This document shows positions 36,258 through 44,873 of a stretch of 64,000 nucleotides of DNA, one piece after another (positions within the stretch are counted from its first letter, which is position 1; every line of letters begins with the position of its first letter). This DNA is from Streptomyces sp. GESEQ-4 (GTDB lineage Bacteria > Actinomycetota > Actinomycetes > Streptomycetales > Streptomycetaceae): assembly GCF_017948455.1 (NCBI RefSeq), contig NZ_JAFFSU010000001.1, positions 372,001 to 436,000 on the forward strand. Reading direction: 5' to 3'. The notes under the pieces were generated by a model, which saw only the letters and a program-made list of their open reading frames with translations, made no database searches and was not told where the DNA came from. The position numbers and the translations under genes were made by a program.

Positions 36258-38440
36258 GCCAGCCACAGGCAGCAGTCGGTGCGGCGGCGCCCCGGGTCGA
36301 CGCACGGCTGAGGGTGACCGGGAGAGCGAAGTACGCCGCCGACAACAGCCCCGACGGGGTCGTGCACGCGGTCATCGTCGACAGCAGCGTCGGCCGTGGC
36401 CGTGTCACCGGCATCGACCCCCGCGCCGCCGAAGGCCAGACCGGCGTCCTGAAGGTGATCAGTCACCTCAACGCACCCGAACTGCCGCCCGTCGAAGGGG
36501 GATTCCCGCCGGGTGAGCCGCTGCGCCCGTTCCAGGACGACCGGGTCCGGTTCTTCGGACAGCCCGTCGCGGTCGTGCTGGCTACCACACTGGAGGTCGC
36601 ACAGCACGCCGCGAGCCTGGTGGAGGTCGCCTACGACGCCGAGCCCGTCTCGACAGACATCAGCGTGGCCGACCCCGCCGACGAACCGGAGACATACGCA
36701 CGCGGCGACGCCGACGGCGCCTTGGATTCCGCCCCGGTCCGGCTGGACTTGACGTACCGGATGGCCCGCAACCACCACAACCCGATAGAACCGGCCGGCA
36801 TCGTCGCCCGCTGGGAAGGTGACCGGCTGACCGTCTGGGAGAAGACCCAGGACGTGCAGGGCACCGTGTCCACCCTGTCCGGCGAGTTCGGCATTCCGCC
36901 GGACCACGTCCGCGTCATCTCTCCGTTCGTAGGAGGCGGCTTCGGTAGTGCCGCCCGCGCCTGGGTGCACTCCGTCATCGCGGCCCTGGCCGCCCGCGAA
37001 GTGAAACGCCCGGTGAAACTCGTGCTCACCCGCAGGCAGTTGTACTTCGGCGTGGGATACCGGCCCGCATACGAGTACGAACTGCGGCTGGGCGCCAACC
37101 GGCAGGGCCGCCTGACCGCGTCGGCGCACGACATCCGCACCGAGAGCTCCCGCTACGAAAGGCACAGCGAAGGCGTTCTGCAACCCGGCCGGATGCTCTA
37201 CAGCACGCCCAACGTCCGCCAGGCCTATCGTCACGTCCCGCTGGACGTGAGCACGCCGTGGTTCATGCGCGGTCCCGGCTACTCCACCGCCTCCTACGCC
37301 ATCGAGTCGGCGATGGACGAGCTCGCCCACGGACTGAGCCTGGACCCGATGAAGCTGCGGTTGCGCAACGAACCCTCCGATGACGAGTCCCGCGGGCTGC
37401 CGTTCTCCACCCGCCGCCTGCGCGAGTGCTACCGCGCGGGCGCTCGCGAGTTCGGCTGGCACCGGCGCAACCCCAAGCCCCGCTCGACGCGTGACGGTGA
37501 CTGGCTCATCGGTATGGGGATGGCCGCCGGTGTCTACGACACCGAGCGCAGCGAGGCCCAGGCCTCAGTCCGGCTCGACGCCGACGGCACCGCCCTGGTG
37601 CAGTCCTCGACCAGCGACATGGGCCCCGGCACGGCCACGTCCATGACCCAGGTCGCCGCCGACGCCCTCGGCCTGACCATGCGTCAGGTGACCTTCCGGC
37701 TCGGCGACTCCCTCATGCCCCCGGCCCCCGGTCACCACGGCTCGCGGACCATGGCCAGTGTCGGATCCGCCGTCCAGGACGGCTGCGACAAGCTGCGCAA
37801 GCAGGCGATCACGCTCGCGGTCAAGGACGAGGACTCACCGCTGTACGGAGCGGACGCCGCGGACATCGTCGTACGCGGCGGTCGGCTGTACGTGAAGGAC
37901 GAGCCCACACGCGGGGAGACGTACCAGCGCCTCTTGGCCCGCAACAACCGCAGTCACCTCGAAGCGATGGGCTCGTACGCCGGGGCGTCGGAATCGGAGA
38001 AGTTCTCCTTCTACGCCTACGCCGCGACGTTCGCCGAAGTGGCCGTCGACGCCCGCCTCGGCCTGGTACGGGTGCGGCGCATGGTCGGCGTGTACGACGC
38101 CGCCCGGATCATCAACCCGAGACTCGCCGACAGCCAGGCCATCGGGGCCATGACCGGCGGTATCGGTCAGGCTCTGCTGGAGCACACGGTCACCGACCAC
38201 CGCGACGGCCGGATTGTCAACGCCAACCTCGCCGACTACCTCGTGCCGACCCACGCCGACATGCCCGACATGAAAGCGATCTACATCGAGGGGGAGGACT
38301 ACGAGGCCGACCCGATCGGCGTCAAGGGACTCGGCGAGATCGTCATCGTCGGAGTGGCGCCCGCCATCGCCAACGCGGTCTTCAACGCCACCGGCCGCCG
38401 GATCCGGGAACTGCCCATCACGCCCGAAGCTCTGCTCTGA
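36254..38440 (+). CDS. paoC: Aldehyde dehydrogenase molybdenum cofactor subunit
   Basis: A 728-residue catalytic subunit. It opens with PRVDARLRVTGRAKYAAD, shows the cofactor segments VISPFVGGGFGS and MRGPGYSTASYAIES, and ends with GVKGLGEIVIVG, whose Glu (about E695) corresponds to the active-site Glu of PaoC. The substrate is probably a range of aromatic or aliphatic aldehydes, removed oxidatively outside the cytoplasm. It has no leader of its own; export should be by association with PaoA. Confidence 0.92.
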   Translation: MSQPQAAVGAAAPRVDARLRVTGRAKYAADNSPDGVVHAVIVDSSVGRGRVTGIDPRAAEGQTGVLKVISHLNAPELPPVEGGFPPGEPLRPFQDDRVRFFGQPVAVVLATTLEVAQHAASLVEVAYDAEPVSTDISVADPADEPETYARGDADGALDSAPVRLDLTYRMARNHHNPIEPAGIVARWEGDRLTVWEKTQDVQGTVSTLSGEFGIPPDHVRVISPFVGGGFGSAARAWVHSVIAALAAREVKRPVKLVLTRRQLYFGVGYRPAYEYELRLGANRQGRLTASAHDIRTESSRYERHSEGVLQPGRMLYSTPNVRQAYRHVPLDVSTPWFMRGPGYSTASYAIESAMDELAHGLSLDPMKLRLRNEPSDDESRGLPFSTRRLRECYRAGAREFGWHRRNPKPRSTRDGDWLIGMGMAAGVYDTERSEAQASVRLDADGTALVQSSTSDMGPGTATSMTQVAADALGLTMRQVTFRLGDSLMPPAPGHHGSRTMASVGSAVQDGCDKLRKQAITLAVKDEDSPLYGADAADIVVRGGRLYVKDEPTRGETYQRLLARNNRSHLEAMGSYAGASESEKFSFYAYAATFAEVAVDARLGLVRVRRMVGVYDAARIINPRLADSQAIGAMTGGIGQALLEHTVTDHRDGRIVNANLADYLVPTHADMPDMKAIYIEGEDYEADPIGVKGLGEIVIVGVAPAIANAVFNATGRRIRELPITPEALL

Positions 38441-38521
38441 ACACCACGGGCGCCGCCGTGTCGTTTCCCCCAGGGCGCGGCGGCGGTCCCCTGAAGGCAC
38501 CCATCTCACGGAAAGCCCGCC

Positions 38522-39661
38522 ATGCTGAACATCGCGGACACATTGCGCCAGTGGTGCCGCGAGGCGCGCCCCTTCGCCCTCGCCACCGTCGTCCAGGTCA
38601 GTGGCAGCGCACCGCTGCCCGTCGGCACCGCCCTGGCCGTCGACGCGGACGGCACCGCGGTCGGCAGCGTCTCCGGCGGCTGCGTCGAAGCGGCGGTCTA
38701 CGAACTGTGCCAAGACGTCCTCGCCCACGGCGGGCCACCCGCCCGCGCCGGCTTCGGCTACTCCGACGACGATGCCTTCGCCGTCGGCCTGACCTGCGGC
38801 GGCGAGATCGACGTCCTGGTCCAGCGCGTGGACCCCGCCGCCGAGCCCCACCTCGTGGCAGCCCTCGAAGCCGTGGTCGCGGGACGCTCCTGCGCCGTGG
38901 CTCACATCATCGACGGCCCCGGCGAACTCCTCGGCCGCACCCTCCACGTCCCCGACGGCGGCCCTCACGACGGCACGCTCGGCGGCGAGAACGAGGACCA
39001 GGTGGTCGTGGCGCACGCCCGCGCGCTCCTGCGGGCGGGCCGCACCGCCCGCGTCGAGGTCGGCGGCGACACCGACACCTGCCCCGAGAAGTTGACGGTC
39101 CTCGTCCACACCCACGCACCCCGCCCCCGCATGCTGATCTTCGGCGCCGTCGACTTCGCCGCTGCCCTCAGCCAGGCCGGCCGCTTCCTCGGCCACCACG
39201 TCACCGTCTGCGACGCCCGCCCCGTCTTCGCCACGCGGGCCCGCTTCCCGCACGCCGACGAGATCGTCACCGACTGGCCCCACCGCTACCTCGCGGCCAC
39301 CGAGACCGACGCCCGCACCGCCGTATGCGTCCTGACCCACGACGCCAAGTTCGACATCCCCCTGCTGCGGTTGGCGCTCGCCCTCCCCGTCGGCTACGTC
39401 GGCGCCATGGGCTCCCGACGCACCCACGGCCACCGCGTCGACCTGCTCCGGGAAGCCGGCGTTCCCGAGGCGCAACTGGCCCGGCTGCACTCACCGATCG
39501 GCCTGGACCTCGGTGCCCGTACTCCCGAGGAGACGGCCATATCCATCACCGCGGAGATCATCGCCCACGCCAACCGCGGCACGGGCCTGCCCCTGTCGCA
39601 CGGCACCGGCCGCATCCACCAGCCCGCACCGCCTCTGCCCCGCCTGGCGACAGCGCCGTAA
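38522..39661 (+). CDS. XdhC/CoxI family molybdenum cofactor insertion protein
   Basis: A 379-residue maturation factor. The N-terminal XdhC_CoxI domain has GTALAVDADGTAVGSVSGGCVEAAV (about 35-60) and GLTCGGEIDVLVQ. The C-terminal Rossmann domain has MLIFGAVDFAAALSQAGRFL and YVGAMGSRRTHGHR. Such proteins bind and sulfurate the cofactor and insert it into their partner enzyme, here PaoC, the role of PaoD in E. coli. It follows paoC by 81 nt and is probably in the same operon. Confidence 0.88.
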   Translation: MLNIADTLRQWCREARPFALATVVQVSGSAPLPVGTALAVDADGTAVGSVSGGCVEAAVYELCQDVLAHGGPPARAGFGYSDDDAFAVGLTCGGEIDVLVQRVDPAAEPHLVAALEAVVAGRSCAVAHIIDGPGELLGRTLHVPDGGPHDGTLGGENEDQVVVAHARALLRAGRTARVEVGGDTDTCPEKLTVLVHTHAPRPRMLIFGAVDFAAALSQAGRFLGHHVTVCDARPVFATRARFPHADEIVTDWPHRYLAATETDARTAVCVLTHDAKFDIPLLRLALALPVGYVGAMGSRRTHGHRVDLLREAGVPEAQLARLHSPIGLDLGARTPEETAISITAEIIAHANRGTGLPLSHGTGRIHQPAPPLPRLATAP

Positions 39662-39694
39662 CTCCCGCACAGACGGCAACCAAGGGTTTCTGAT

Positions 39695-39715
39695 CCAGGG
39701 GTTGGCAACCCCTGG
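39695..39715. promoter_or_regulatory. Palindromic operator CCAGGGG-N7-CCCCTGG, copy 1
   Basis: A near-perfect 21-bp palindrome (9-bp arms, CCAGGGGTT and AACCCCTGG) ends 32 nt before the start of the MmyB-like regulator. The same half-sites with the same 7-nt spacing occur at 63387-63407. It is a strong candidate for an autoregulatory site. Confidence 0.65.
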
Positions 39716-39747
39716 AAAGCGAGGAGCGGTCAGATCAGAGTGGTGGG

Positions 39748-40623
39748 GTGAACCTTTCCGAACTGGGCGGCTTTTTGAAGTCACGCCGTGATCGCATACG
39801 ACCCGCGGATGTCGGCCTGCCGACCGGGCGAGGCCGCCGTGTATCGGGTCTTCGCCGTGAAGAGGTCGCTCAGCTGGCCGGTGCTTCGGTTGACTACTAC
39901 ATCGAGCTGGAGCGCGGGGCGGGCGTCCAGCCCTCCGAGCAGATGCTCGCCGCGCTCGCCCGGGCACTCCGACTGAGCCGGGAGGAGTGCGATCACCTCT
40001 TTGCCCTGGCGGGCCGTCCGGTGCCCCGGCCCGGTGGTCCGGCCGACCACGTCCACCCAGGGATGCTGGACTTGATGCACCGCCTGGACGGCACACCGGC
40101 CCAGGTGGTTACCGACCTGCGCGTCATGCTCGTACAGAACCCGCTGGCCCGTGCGTTGCTCGGCCCGCCACCGTCCACGACCGGATGGACCGCGAGCTTC
40201 CTGTACCGGTGGTTCACCGACCCGGCGGCGCGGACGCTGTACCCGCCCGAGGACCACGCCAAGGTCACCCGATCCTTCGTCGCCGACCTGCGTGCGGCCT
40301 CGGCCCGGCGCGGCAACGACCCTGAAGTCACCGCGATCATCACGGCGCTGACCACGCGCAGCCCCGAGTTCTGCGAACATTGGGCGCGGCACGATGTCGA
40401 GTTCCGACGCCATGACAGAAAGCGTCTGATACATCCAGAACTCGGGCTGCTCGAGGTCAATTGCCTCAGCTTGTTCAGCGAGGACGGACGGCAACGGCTC
40501 CTCTGGTTCACCCCGGCCGTTGGAACCGACTCGGTCGCCAAACTGGAGCTACTCGCCGTGCTCGGCACCAACGTGGTTCAGTCCGACCGCAGCACGGCAG
40601 ATATCGAGGGTCTGGACGCGTGA
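39748..40623 (+). CDS. MmyB-like helix-turn-helix regulator
   Basis: A 291-residue regulator. The N-terminal XRE-type domain has the family hallmark RRVSGLRREEVAQLAGASVD followed by YYIELERG. The C-terminal MmyB-like ligand-binding domain (about 105-285) has MLVQNPLARALLG and FCEHWARHDV. GTG 39748 gives a start next to LSELGGFLKSRRDR. The family commonly sits beside oxidoreductase genes and represses them, with a fatty-acid-like ligand proposed. A perfect palindrome lies in its promoter. The 3' end overlaps the convergent TetR gene by 46 nt. Confidence 0.88.
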   Translation: MNLSELGGFLKSRRDRIRPADVGLPTGRGRRVSGLRREEVAQLAGASVDYYIELERGAGVQPSEQMLAALARALRLSREECDHLFALAGRPVPRPGGPADHVHPGMLDLMHRLDGTPAQVVTDLRVMLVQNPLARALLGPPPSTTGWTASFLYRWFTDPAARTLYPPEDHAKVTRSFVADLRAASARRGNDPEVTAIITALTTRSPEFCEHWARHDVEFRRHDRKRLIHPELGLLEVNCLSLFSEDGRQRLLWFTPAVGTDSVAKLELLAVLGTNVVQSDRSTADIEGLDA

Positions 40624-41222
40624 GACGCGGTGAGAAGTGCGCCGTGGACGGCTGAGGACGCCGCCCGGGTGGCATAGCGAGCGGTGTCGGGAGGCCATGC
40701 GTCACGTTCCTGGTGGATCAGGAGGGAAACCGCGCCGTGCACGCCGGCACAGAGCAGTCTGGCGGTTTCGGTCCTGCTCTCCACCGGTACTCCGGTATCG
40801 CGACAGGCGGTGACCTTGTCCCGGAAATAGCGGAAGCACGCGTCTTCGTTCCGGCGACTGGCTTCGGTGGCCTCGCCATCCATCACCAGTCGGTACTGGG
40901 AGGGATGGCGAAGCCCGAACGCGATGTATGCGACGCAGGTTTCGTAGAGCGCCGTCACAGGATCCGAGATCCCCCGGGACACCGTTTCCAACTCGATGAA
41001 CAGTGAATCCCACAGGCGCAGGCACGTGGCGTGGACGAGTTCCCTCTTCGAGGCGAAGTGGAGGTAGACGGCCGGCGGGGTGACGCCCGCACTTGTCGCC
41101 ACCGCGCGAATCGTCAGAGCGTCGGCGCCACCGTCTTCGAGTAGCTGACCGGCGATGTCGAGAAGCTGGTCGCGGAGCAGACCGCCCTGGCCCTTGGCGG
41201 CGCGAACGCGGGAGCCGGTCAC
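40578..41222 (-). CDS. TetR family regulator
   Basis: A 214-residue repressor. The TetR helix-turn-helix is at about 15-62 (ALTIRAVATSAGVTPPAVYLHFASKRELV). The C-terminal half, with YIAFGLRHPSQYRLVMDG, matches the WHG-type ligand domain. It lies 28 nt after the thioesterase gene on the same strand. A long palindrome upstream of that gene (41671-41703) is its likely operator, so it would repress its own transcript. The last residues overlap the neighbouring regulator's 3' end. Confidence 0.9.
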   Translation of the reverse strand: MTGSRVRAAKGQGGLLRDQLLDIAGQLLEDGGADALTIRAVATSAGVTPPAVYLHFASKRELVHATCLRLWDSLFIELETVSRGISDPVTALYETCVAYIAFGLRHPSQYRLVMDGEATEASRRNEDACFRYFRDKVTACRDTGVPVESRTETARLLCAGVHGAVSLLIHQERDAWPPDTARYATRAASSAVHGALLTASHASRPSISAVLRSD

Positions 41223-41250
41223 AGTCAGGAGCCTTCGAGAGAGAGCGACG

Positions 41251-41655
41251 TCAGGATGTCTTCGGGTTGACGGTGGTGACCACCTGGGTCACCCGGGCGC
41301 ACAGTTCGCCTTGGGCGTCATGCACGTTGACCTCGACGACGGTGTTGCGACCCACCCGCAGGGGACGAGCTGTCGCGACGACGTCTGTGTGGGCCGGCCG
41401 AAGGAAGTGCGTGGTCGACTCCACGGTGGCCGGTGCGGCGCCGACCGGACCGTTCAGAGCGGCGCATACGGCACCGCTCACATCGGCGAGTCCCATCAAC
41501 GCTCCTCCGTGGAGCCCACCGCCCACCGTGGACAGCGAGAGATCGTGCGCCAGCGTGGCTCGAACGCCGGCTGCCGTCATCTCGTCGAACACGACTCCGA
41601 GGGTCTTGGCGTACGGCGCGAGAGCGTAGACGTCTTCGGCGGCAAGCGTGGGCAC
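41251..41655 (-). CDS. PaaI-family hotdog thioesterase
   Basis: A 134-residue single hotdog domain. The central helix region VGGGLHGGALMGLADVSGAV and the strands STTHFLRPAHTDVVA and VTQVVTTVNPK are typical of acyl-CoA thioesterases of the PaaI/YdiI type. The Asp in LADVSG or nearby polar residues would activate water. The coupling with a TetR gene suggests an acyl-CoA or fatty-acid-like inducer. Confidence 0.85.
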   Translation of the reverse strand: MPTLAAEDVYALAPYAKTLGVVFDEMTAAGVRATLAHDLSLSTVGGGLHGGALMGLADVSGAVCAALNGPVGAAPATVESTTHFLRPAHTDVVATARPLRVGRNTVVEVNVHDAQGELCARVTQVVTTVNPKTS

Positions 41656-41670
41656 AGGCTGCTCCCATCT

Positions 41671-41703
41671 GAGTTAATGGCGATAAGTTATCGGCGTTAA
41701 CTC
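41671..41703. promoter_or_regulatory. 33-bp palindromic operator before thioesterase-TetR pair
   Basis: Two 16-bp arms (41671-41686 and 41688-41703) around one central base match at 14 of 16 positions: GAGTTAAtGgCGATAA against its mirrored partner. It ends 16 nt upstream of the thioesterase start and overlaps the MFS stop codon. The AT-rich arms stand out in this genome. Confidence 0.7.
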
Positions 41704-43123
41704 ACCTCGTCAACCCGGTACTTCCGGCGGGGCCGGCGTCGCCGGGTGTTGTGCCGACGCCGCTCAATGACCGGTCGGCGATGCAGAGAAGCAGGAACAG
41801 GGCGGCCACGCCGATGAGCAGCCAGGCCATGGCATGCAGTCCGGAACTGGTGGCGCCGTCGTGGAAGAACACGGCGCTCGCCGCCGCCGCGAACAGTGCG
41901 CCGATGTACATGAACGTGCGCAGCAGTCCCGCGGACGAGCCCATGCGGGCCGGATCGGCCTGCGCGTACAGGGCATTCTGGTTGGCCAGCCCGATCAGCC
42001 CGTGAGGGATGCCGACGACCGCGCTGAGCACGATGAGCAGCCAGACCGGAGTGTCGGCACTGAGGAGCAACAACGCCGCGCAGCCGAGGCATTGGAAGAG
42101 CGCGCCGACGACGAGTCTGCCCCGCACCCCGCTACGGCGTCCCGTCAGCGCGGTGACACCGACGGCCGTCGCCGACAGCGGCAGCAGAAGCAGACCGGCC
42201 TGCGACGCGCTCAGTGCTCGGCCCTCCTGGAGCCACTGGCTGTAGCCGTAGAAGAAGGCGTACGAGGTGGTGTACGCGAGGCACTGCCGGGTGAACGTGG
42301 TAAGCAGCGGTACGTTTCCGCCGAGGACCCGAAGATCTATGAACGGTTGGTCGGTGCGGAGTTCTCGGCGGACGAACACCGCGCCCGTGGCCAGGCCCAG
42401 CACTGGCAGATACCAGTGTGCGACTGCCGGGTTCATCAGGAAGAACATGAACGCGGTGAGTGATCCGGCGAACCACGCCATGCCCGGCACATCGATGCGT
42501 GCCGTCCTGCCCGTGGGCGTCGCGCGTGGCAGCCACAGTGCGCCCAGGACAAGACACATGAGCGACAGCGGCACGTTGATGCCGAAGATCAGGTGCCAGC
42601 CACCCGCGCCGATCAGCAGGCCCCCGAGGGCCGGGCCGACGACCGCGATGACCTGGTTGGAAATCGACAGCGCGGCGAGGACGCCACTTGGGTTCTTCCC
42701 GCCGGTGCGCTCGGACTCGGAGCGCAGCAGCGACATGGAGGCCGGGAAGGCCGCCGAGGTTCCGAAGCCGAGGAGGACGCGGGAGGCGACCAGCACCCAC
42801 AGGTTCGGAGCGAGGGTGCCGAGCAGTCCGGCCAGGCCGGCCAGCGCGGTGCCCAGCAGGTAGAGCCGACGCGGACCGAACGCGTCGACGAGTCGGCCGA
42901 TCACCGGCTGGCCGACGGCCGTCGCGAGGTAGAGGCCGGAGACCAGCCATGCCGTCTGCGAGGGCGGCACGTCGAAGGCGCGGCCGATGGGGATCAGCGC
43001 GACCGCGAGCATCGAGGAGTTGATGGGGTTGAGAATCGAGCCCAGGATCATCGGTGCGATCAGGCGACGGTCGAAGCCGCCCCTCTCTGCCCGACGCTGT
43101 CTGCGCGCGGCGGTCCGAGTCAT
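41702..43123 (-). CDS. MFS drug/proton antiporter, DHA2-like
   Basis: A 473-residue transporter with about 14 hydrophobic helices. Motif A-like GRLVDAFGPRRLYLLG lies after helix 2, and PINSSMLAVALIPIGRAF with VASRVLLGFGTSAAFPASMS are typical of the DHA2/EmrB group. It probably exports a small hydrophobic compound. ATG 43123 overlaps the MarR stop by 4 nt, so the two genes are coupled and the exporter is likely induced when MarR binds its ligand. Confidence 0.9.
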   Translation of the reverse strand: MTRTAARRQRRAERGGFDRRLIAPMILGSILNPINSSMLAVALIPIGRAFDVPPSQTAWLVSGLYLATAVGQPVIGRLVDAFGPRRLYLLGTALAGLAGLLGTLAPNLWVLVASRVLLGFGTSAAFPASMSLLRSESERTGGKNPSGVLAALSISNQVIAVVGPALGGLLIGAGGWHLIFGINVPLSLMCLVLGALWLPRATPTGRTARIDVPGMAWFAGSLTAFMFFLMNPAVAHWYLPVLGLATGAVFVRRELRTDQPFIDLRVLGGNVPLLTTFTRQCLAYTTSYAFFYGYSQWLQEGRALSASQAGLLLLPLSATAVGVTALTGRRSGVRGRLVVGALFQCLGCAALLLLSADTPVWLLIVLSAVVGIPHGLIGLANQNALYAQADPARMGSSAGLLRTFMYIGALFAAAASAVFFHDGATSSGLHAMAWLLIGVAALFLLLCIADRSLSGVGTTPGDAGPAGSTGLTR

Positions 43124-43605
43124 GCCTGCGCCACTTTGTCGAGCAGCGCCATGGCGGTGATGACCGCACGCACCTCCTCCTCGGTGCCGTGCTGTTGCAG
43201 GGCACGGGCGAGCCACGCCTGACGGTCGAGGCGCTCGCCCCTGCGCCGTTCGTGGCCCCGGTCGGTGAGCGAGACGAGTTGCCGCCGCCCGTCATCGGGG
43301 TCGGGGCTGCGCGAGACGAGTCCGGCCTCTTCCAGGGCGATGACGGTCTTGGCCATCGACTGAGGCCGTACGCCCTCGGCCGCGGCGAGACCACTGGCGG
43401 AGGCGGGGCCGTTCCTGGCGAGGCGGCGCAGTACGGAACTCTGCGACGGGGACGGTTCCTTCTCCCTGCCCCCGTCTCCACCCGTCGGTTCCTCGGCCGC
43501 TTCCAGGGCGTGCAGCTTGCGGCGGAGCCGGCCGACCACCACCCAGATGTCGCCGGCCGCCTGAACGGCGGCCTCGGTCAAGGGCACTTCATCCGCCGGC
43601 AGCAT
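43120..43605 (-). CDS. MarR family regulator
   Basis: A 161-residue winged-helix protein. The recognition region is SGLAAAEGVRPQSMAKTVIALEEAG and the wing SPDPDDGRRQLVSLTDRG. The first 50 residues include a low-complexity EKEPSPSQ linker inside the first helices. It heads a two-gene operon with the MFS exporter. A 12-bp inverted repeat (43617-43656) lies directly upstream and is probably its operator, giving autorepression relieved by a drug-like ligand. Confidence 0.9.
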   Translation of the reverse strand: MLPADEVPLTEAAVQAAGDIWVVVGRLRRKLHALEAAEEPTGGDGGREKEPSPSQSSVLRRLARNGPASASGLAAAEGVRPQSMAKTVIALEEAGLVSRSPDPDDGRRQLVSLTDRGHERRRGERLDRQAWLARALQQHGTEEEVRAVITAMALLDKVAQA

Positions 43606-43616
43606 GCCCTCATGGT

Positions 43617-43656
43617 AGATAGACAGCCCAGGCTGTACAACCCCGGCTGTCTATCT
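43617..43656. promoter_or_regulatory. MarR operator with three related half-sites
   Basis: A 12-bp perfect inverted repeat (AGATAGACAGCC at 43617-43628 and its mirror at 43645-43656) encloses an extra GGCTGT half-site. That site makes a second palindrome ACAGCC-CA-GGCTGT at 43623-43636. It sits 11 nt before the MarR start. Confidence 0.65.
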
Positions 43657-43692
43657 GAGGCCCTTTCGAAGGACAGCAGCAGCGGTCGACCA

Positions 43693-44541
43693 TCAGCTGG
43701 GGGACGCGGACACCTGGGTTTCGAGGAACTGCTGGACCGCGGGGAGGACCGCGAAGTGGTGGTGGCCGGTGCCGGGCACGATGTCGAGGCGTGCGTCGAT
43801 GCCGTGTTCGCGCCAGTTGGCGCGCAGCGCGTTGATGCGTTCCATGCGGTTGGTTCCCGCGGGCACGGGCCGGCGCTCGTCGTCGGGTGCGAGTTCGGCT
43901 GCGTCGGTGTCGTTCGCGCCGATGACCAGCTGCACGGGAAGGCCGCGCAGAGCTGCCGGGTCGGCGTCGGTCCCGAATTGTTCCTTCATGTCGGCCGTGC
44001 CGTGCCACCACGTCGTCGTGGGGTCGAGGAGGGTGACGCGCCCGGGGGCGCCCACCGACAGGGACGCCACTCGGTCGGGATGGAGATAGGCGAAGCGGTG
44101 GGCGAACTGGCCTCCTCCGGAGAAGCCGTGGAGGTGGAAGCGGTCGGCGCGCACATGCCAGCGGGCCGCGGTTTCGTCGACCATGCCGAGCAGGGCTTCG
44201 TCGGGGCGGAATCCGGCAGGGGAGAGGAGCTTGTAGCTGTCCACGTCGTTCGGGCCGGTGATTCCGGCGGGGAAGAGCGGGGCGAGGACAACGCAGTTGT
44301 GGCGGTCGGCGAAGTCGGCGAAGGCATCACGGAGTGCTTCAGCGCGGCGTCGTGTTCCGTGGACGGTGACCACCAGGGGGAGCGGTGGACCGGCGGGGGT
44401 GTGGTCGGAGGGGACGTAGAGGCAATAGGAGAAGCGGGGGTCGCGGGCGAGGGCGAAGAAGGTCGTGGGGCCGGTGAGAAAGGTGATCCCAGGGTGCCCG
44501 GCGGGCAGGTCCCAGGGAGCCAGGGGGCGTTCGGCGGTCAT
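43693..44541 (-). CDS. Alpha/beta hydrolase (PHB-depolymerase/esterase-like), module 1
   Basis: A 282-residue cytosolic hydrolase without a signal peptide. The nucleophile elbow is LHGFSGGGQF (GxSxG), with PLVVTVHGTRRRAEAL forming the oxyanion region and GTGHHHFAVLP the likely catalytic His. The fold resembles poly(3-hydroxybutyrate) depolymerase or feruloyl-esterase-like enzymes. ATG 44541 overlaps the DUF4387 stop by 4 nt, making it the last gene of the GntR-MFS-AtuA-DUF4387 module. A carboxylic ester related to the module's substrate is a reasonable guess. Confidence 0.8.
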   Translation of the reverse strand: MTAERPLAPWDLPAGHPGITFLTGPTTFFALARDPRFSYCLYVPSDHTPAGPPLPLVVTVHGTRRRAEALRDAFADFADRHNCVVLAPLFPAGITGPNDVDSYKLLSPAGFRPDEALLGMVDETAARWHVRADRFHLHGFSGGGQFAHRFAYLHPDRVASLSVGAPGRVTLLDPTTTWWHGTADMKEQFGTDADPAALRGLPVQLVIGANDTDAAELAPDDERRPVPAGTNRMERINALRANWREHGIDARLDIVPGTGHHHFAVLPAVQQFLETQVSASPS

Positions 44542-44870
44542 CCGAGGTGCTCCTTGTCCACGTCGCTCACGGCGAGGTCCATCAGAGGGGCGTACTGCTG
44601 GCCCGCGTAGCAGTCGCTGTCGTGCAGGTCGCCCTGGACGGTCGGGCGGGGGAGGGAGACCTTCACGGCGAGAGCGAGCGGGTGGTTGACGAGCAGGATG
44701 TCGGCGGGGTCGGCGCCGTAGAGGTCGGCGAAGAGTTCCCTGCTGAGGAAGCCGCTGGCGACGAGGGCGTCATAGGCGGCCTGGTCGTGGCACATGAAGT
44801 CGAAGGTGAGGGTGAAGGGACCGGCGTTCTTGGACCGCACCAGGGAGCAGTAGTCGAGCAGAGTGGTCAT
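44538..44870 (-). CDS. DUF4387 protein, module 1
   Basis: A 110-residue protein of the DUF4387 family. The signature is LVRSKNAGPFTLTFDFMC near the N-terminus and KVSLPRPTVQGDLHDSDCY near the end. DUF4387 proteins are nearly always encoded beside, or fused to, AtuA/DUF1446 proteins and are thought to form a complex with them. Here the AtuA gene lies 3 nt upstream. A clear homologue is at 60371-60700 in module 2. The biochemical function is not established to my knowledge. Confidence 0.88.
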   Translation of the reverse strand: MTTLLDYCSLVRSKNAGPFTLTFDFMCHDQAAYDALVASGFLSRELFADLYGADPADILLVNHPLALAVKVSLPRPTVQGDLHDSDCYAGQQYAPLMDLAVSDVDKEHLG

Positions 44871-44873
44871 GGG

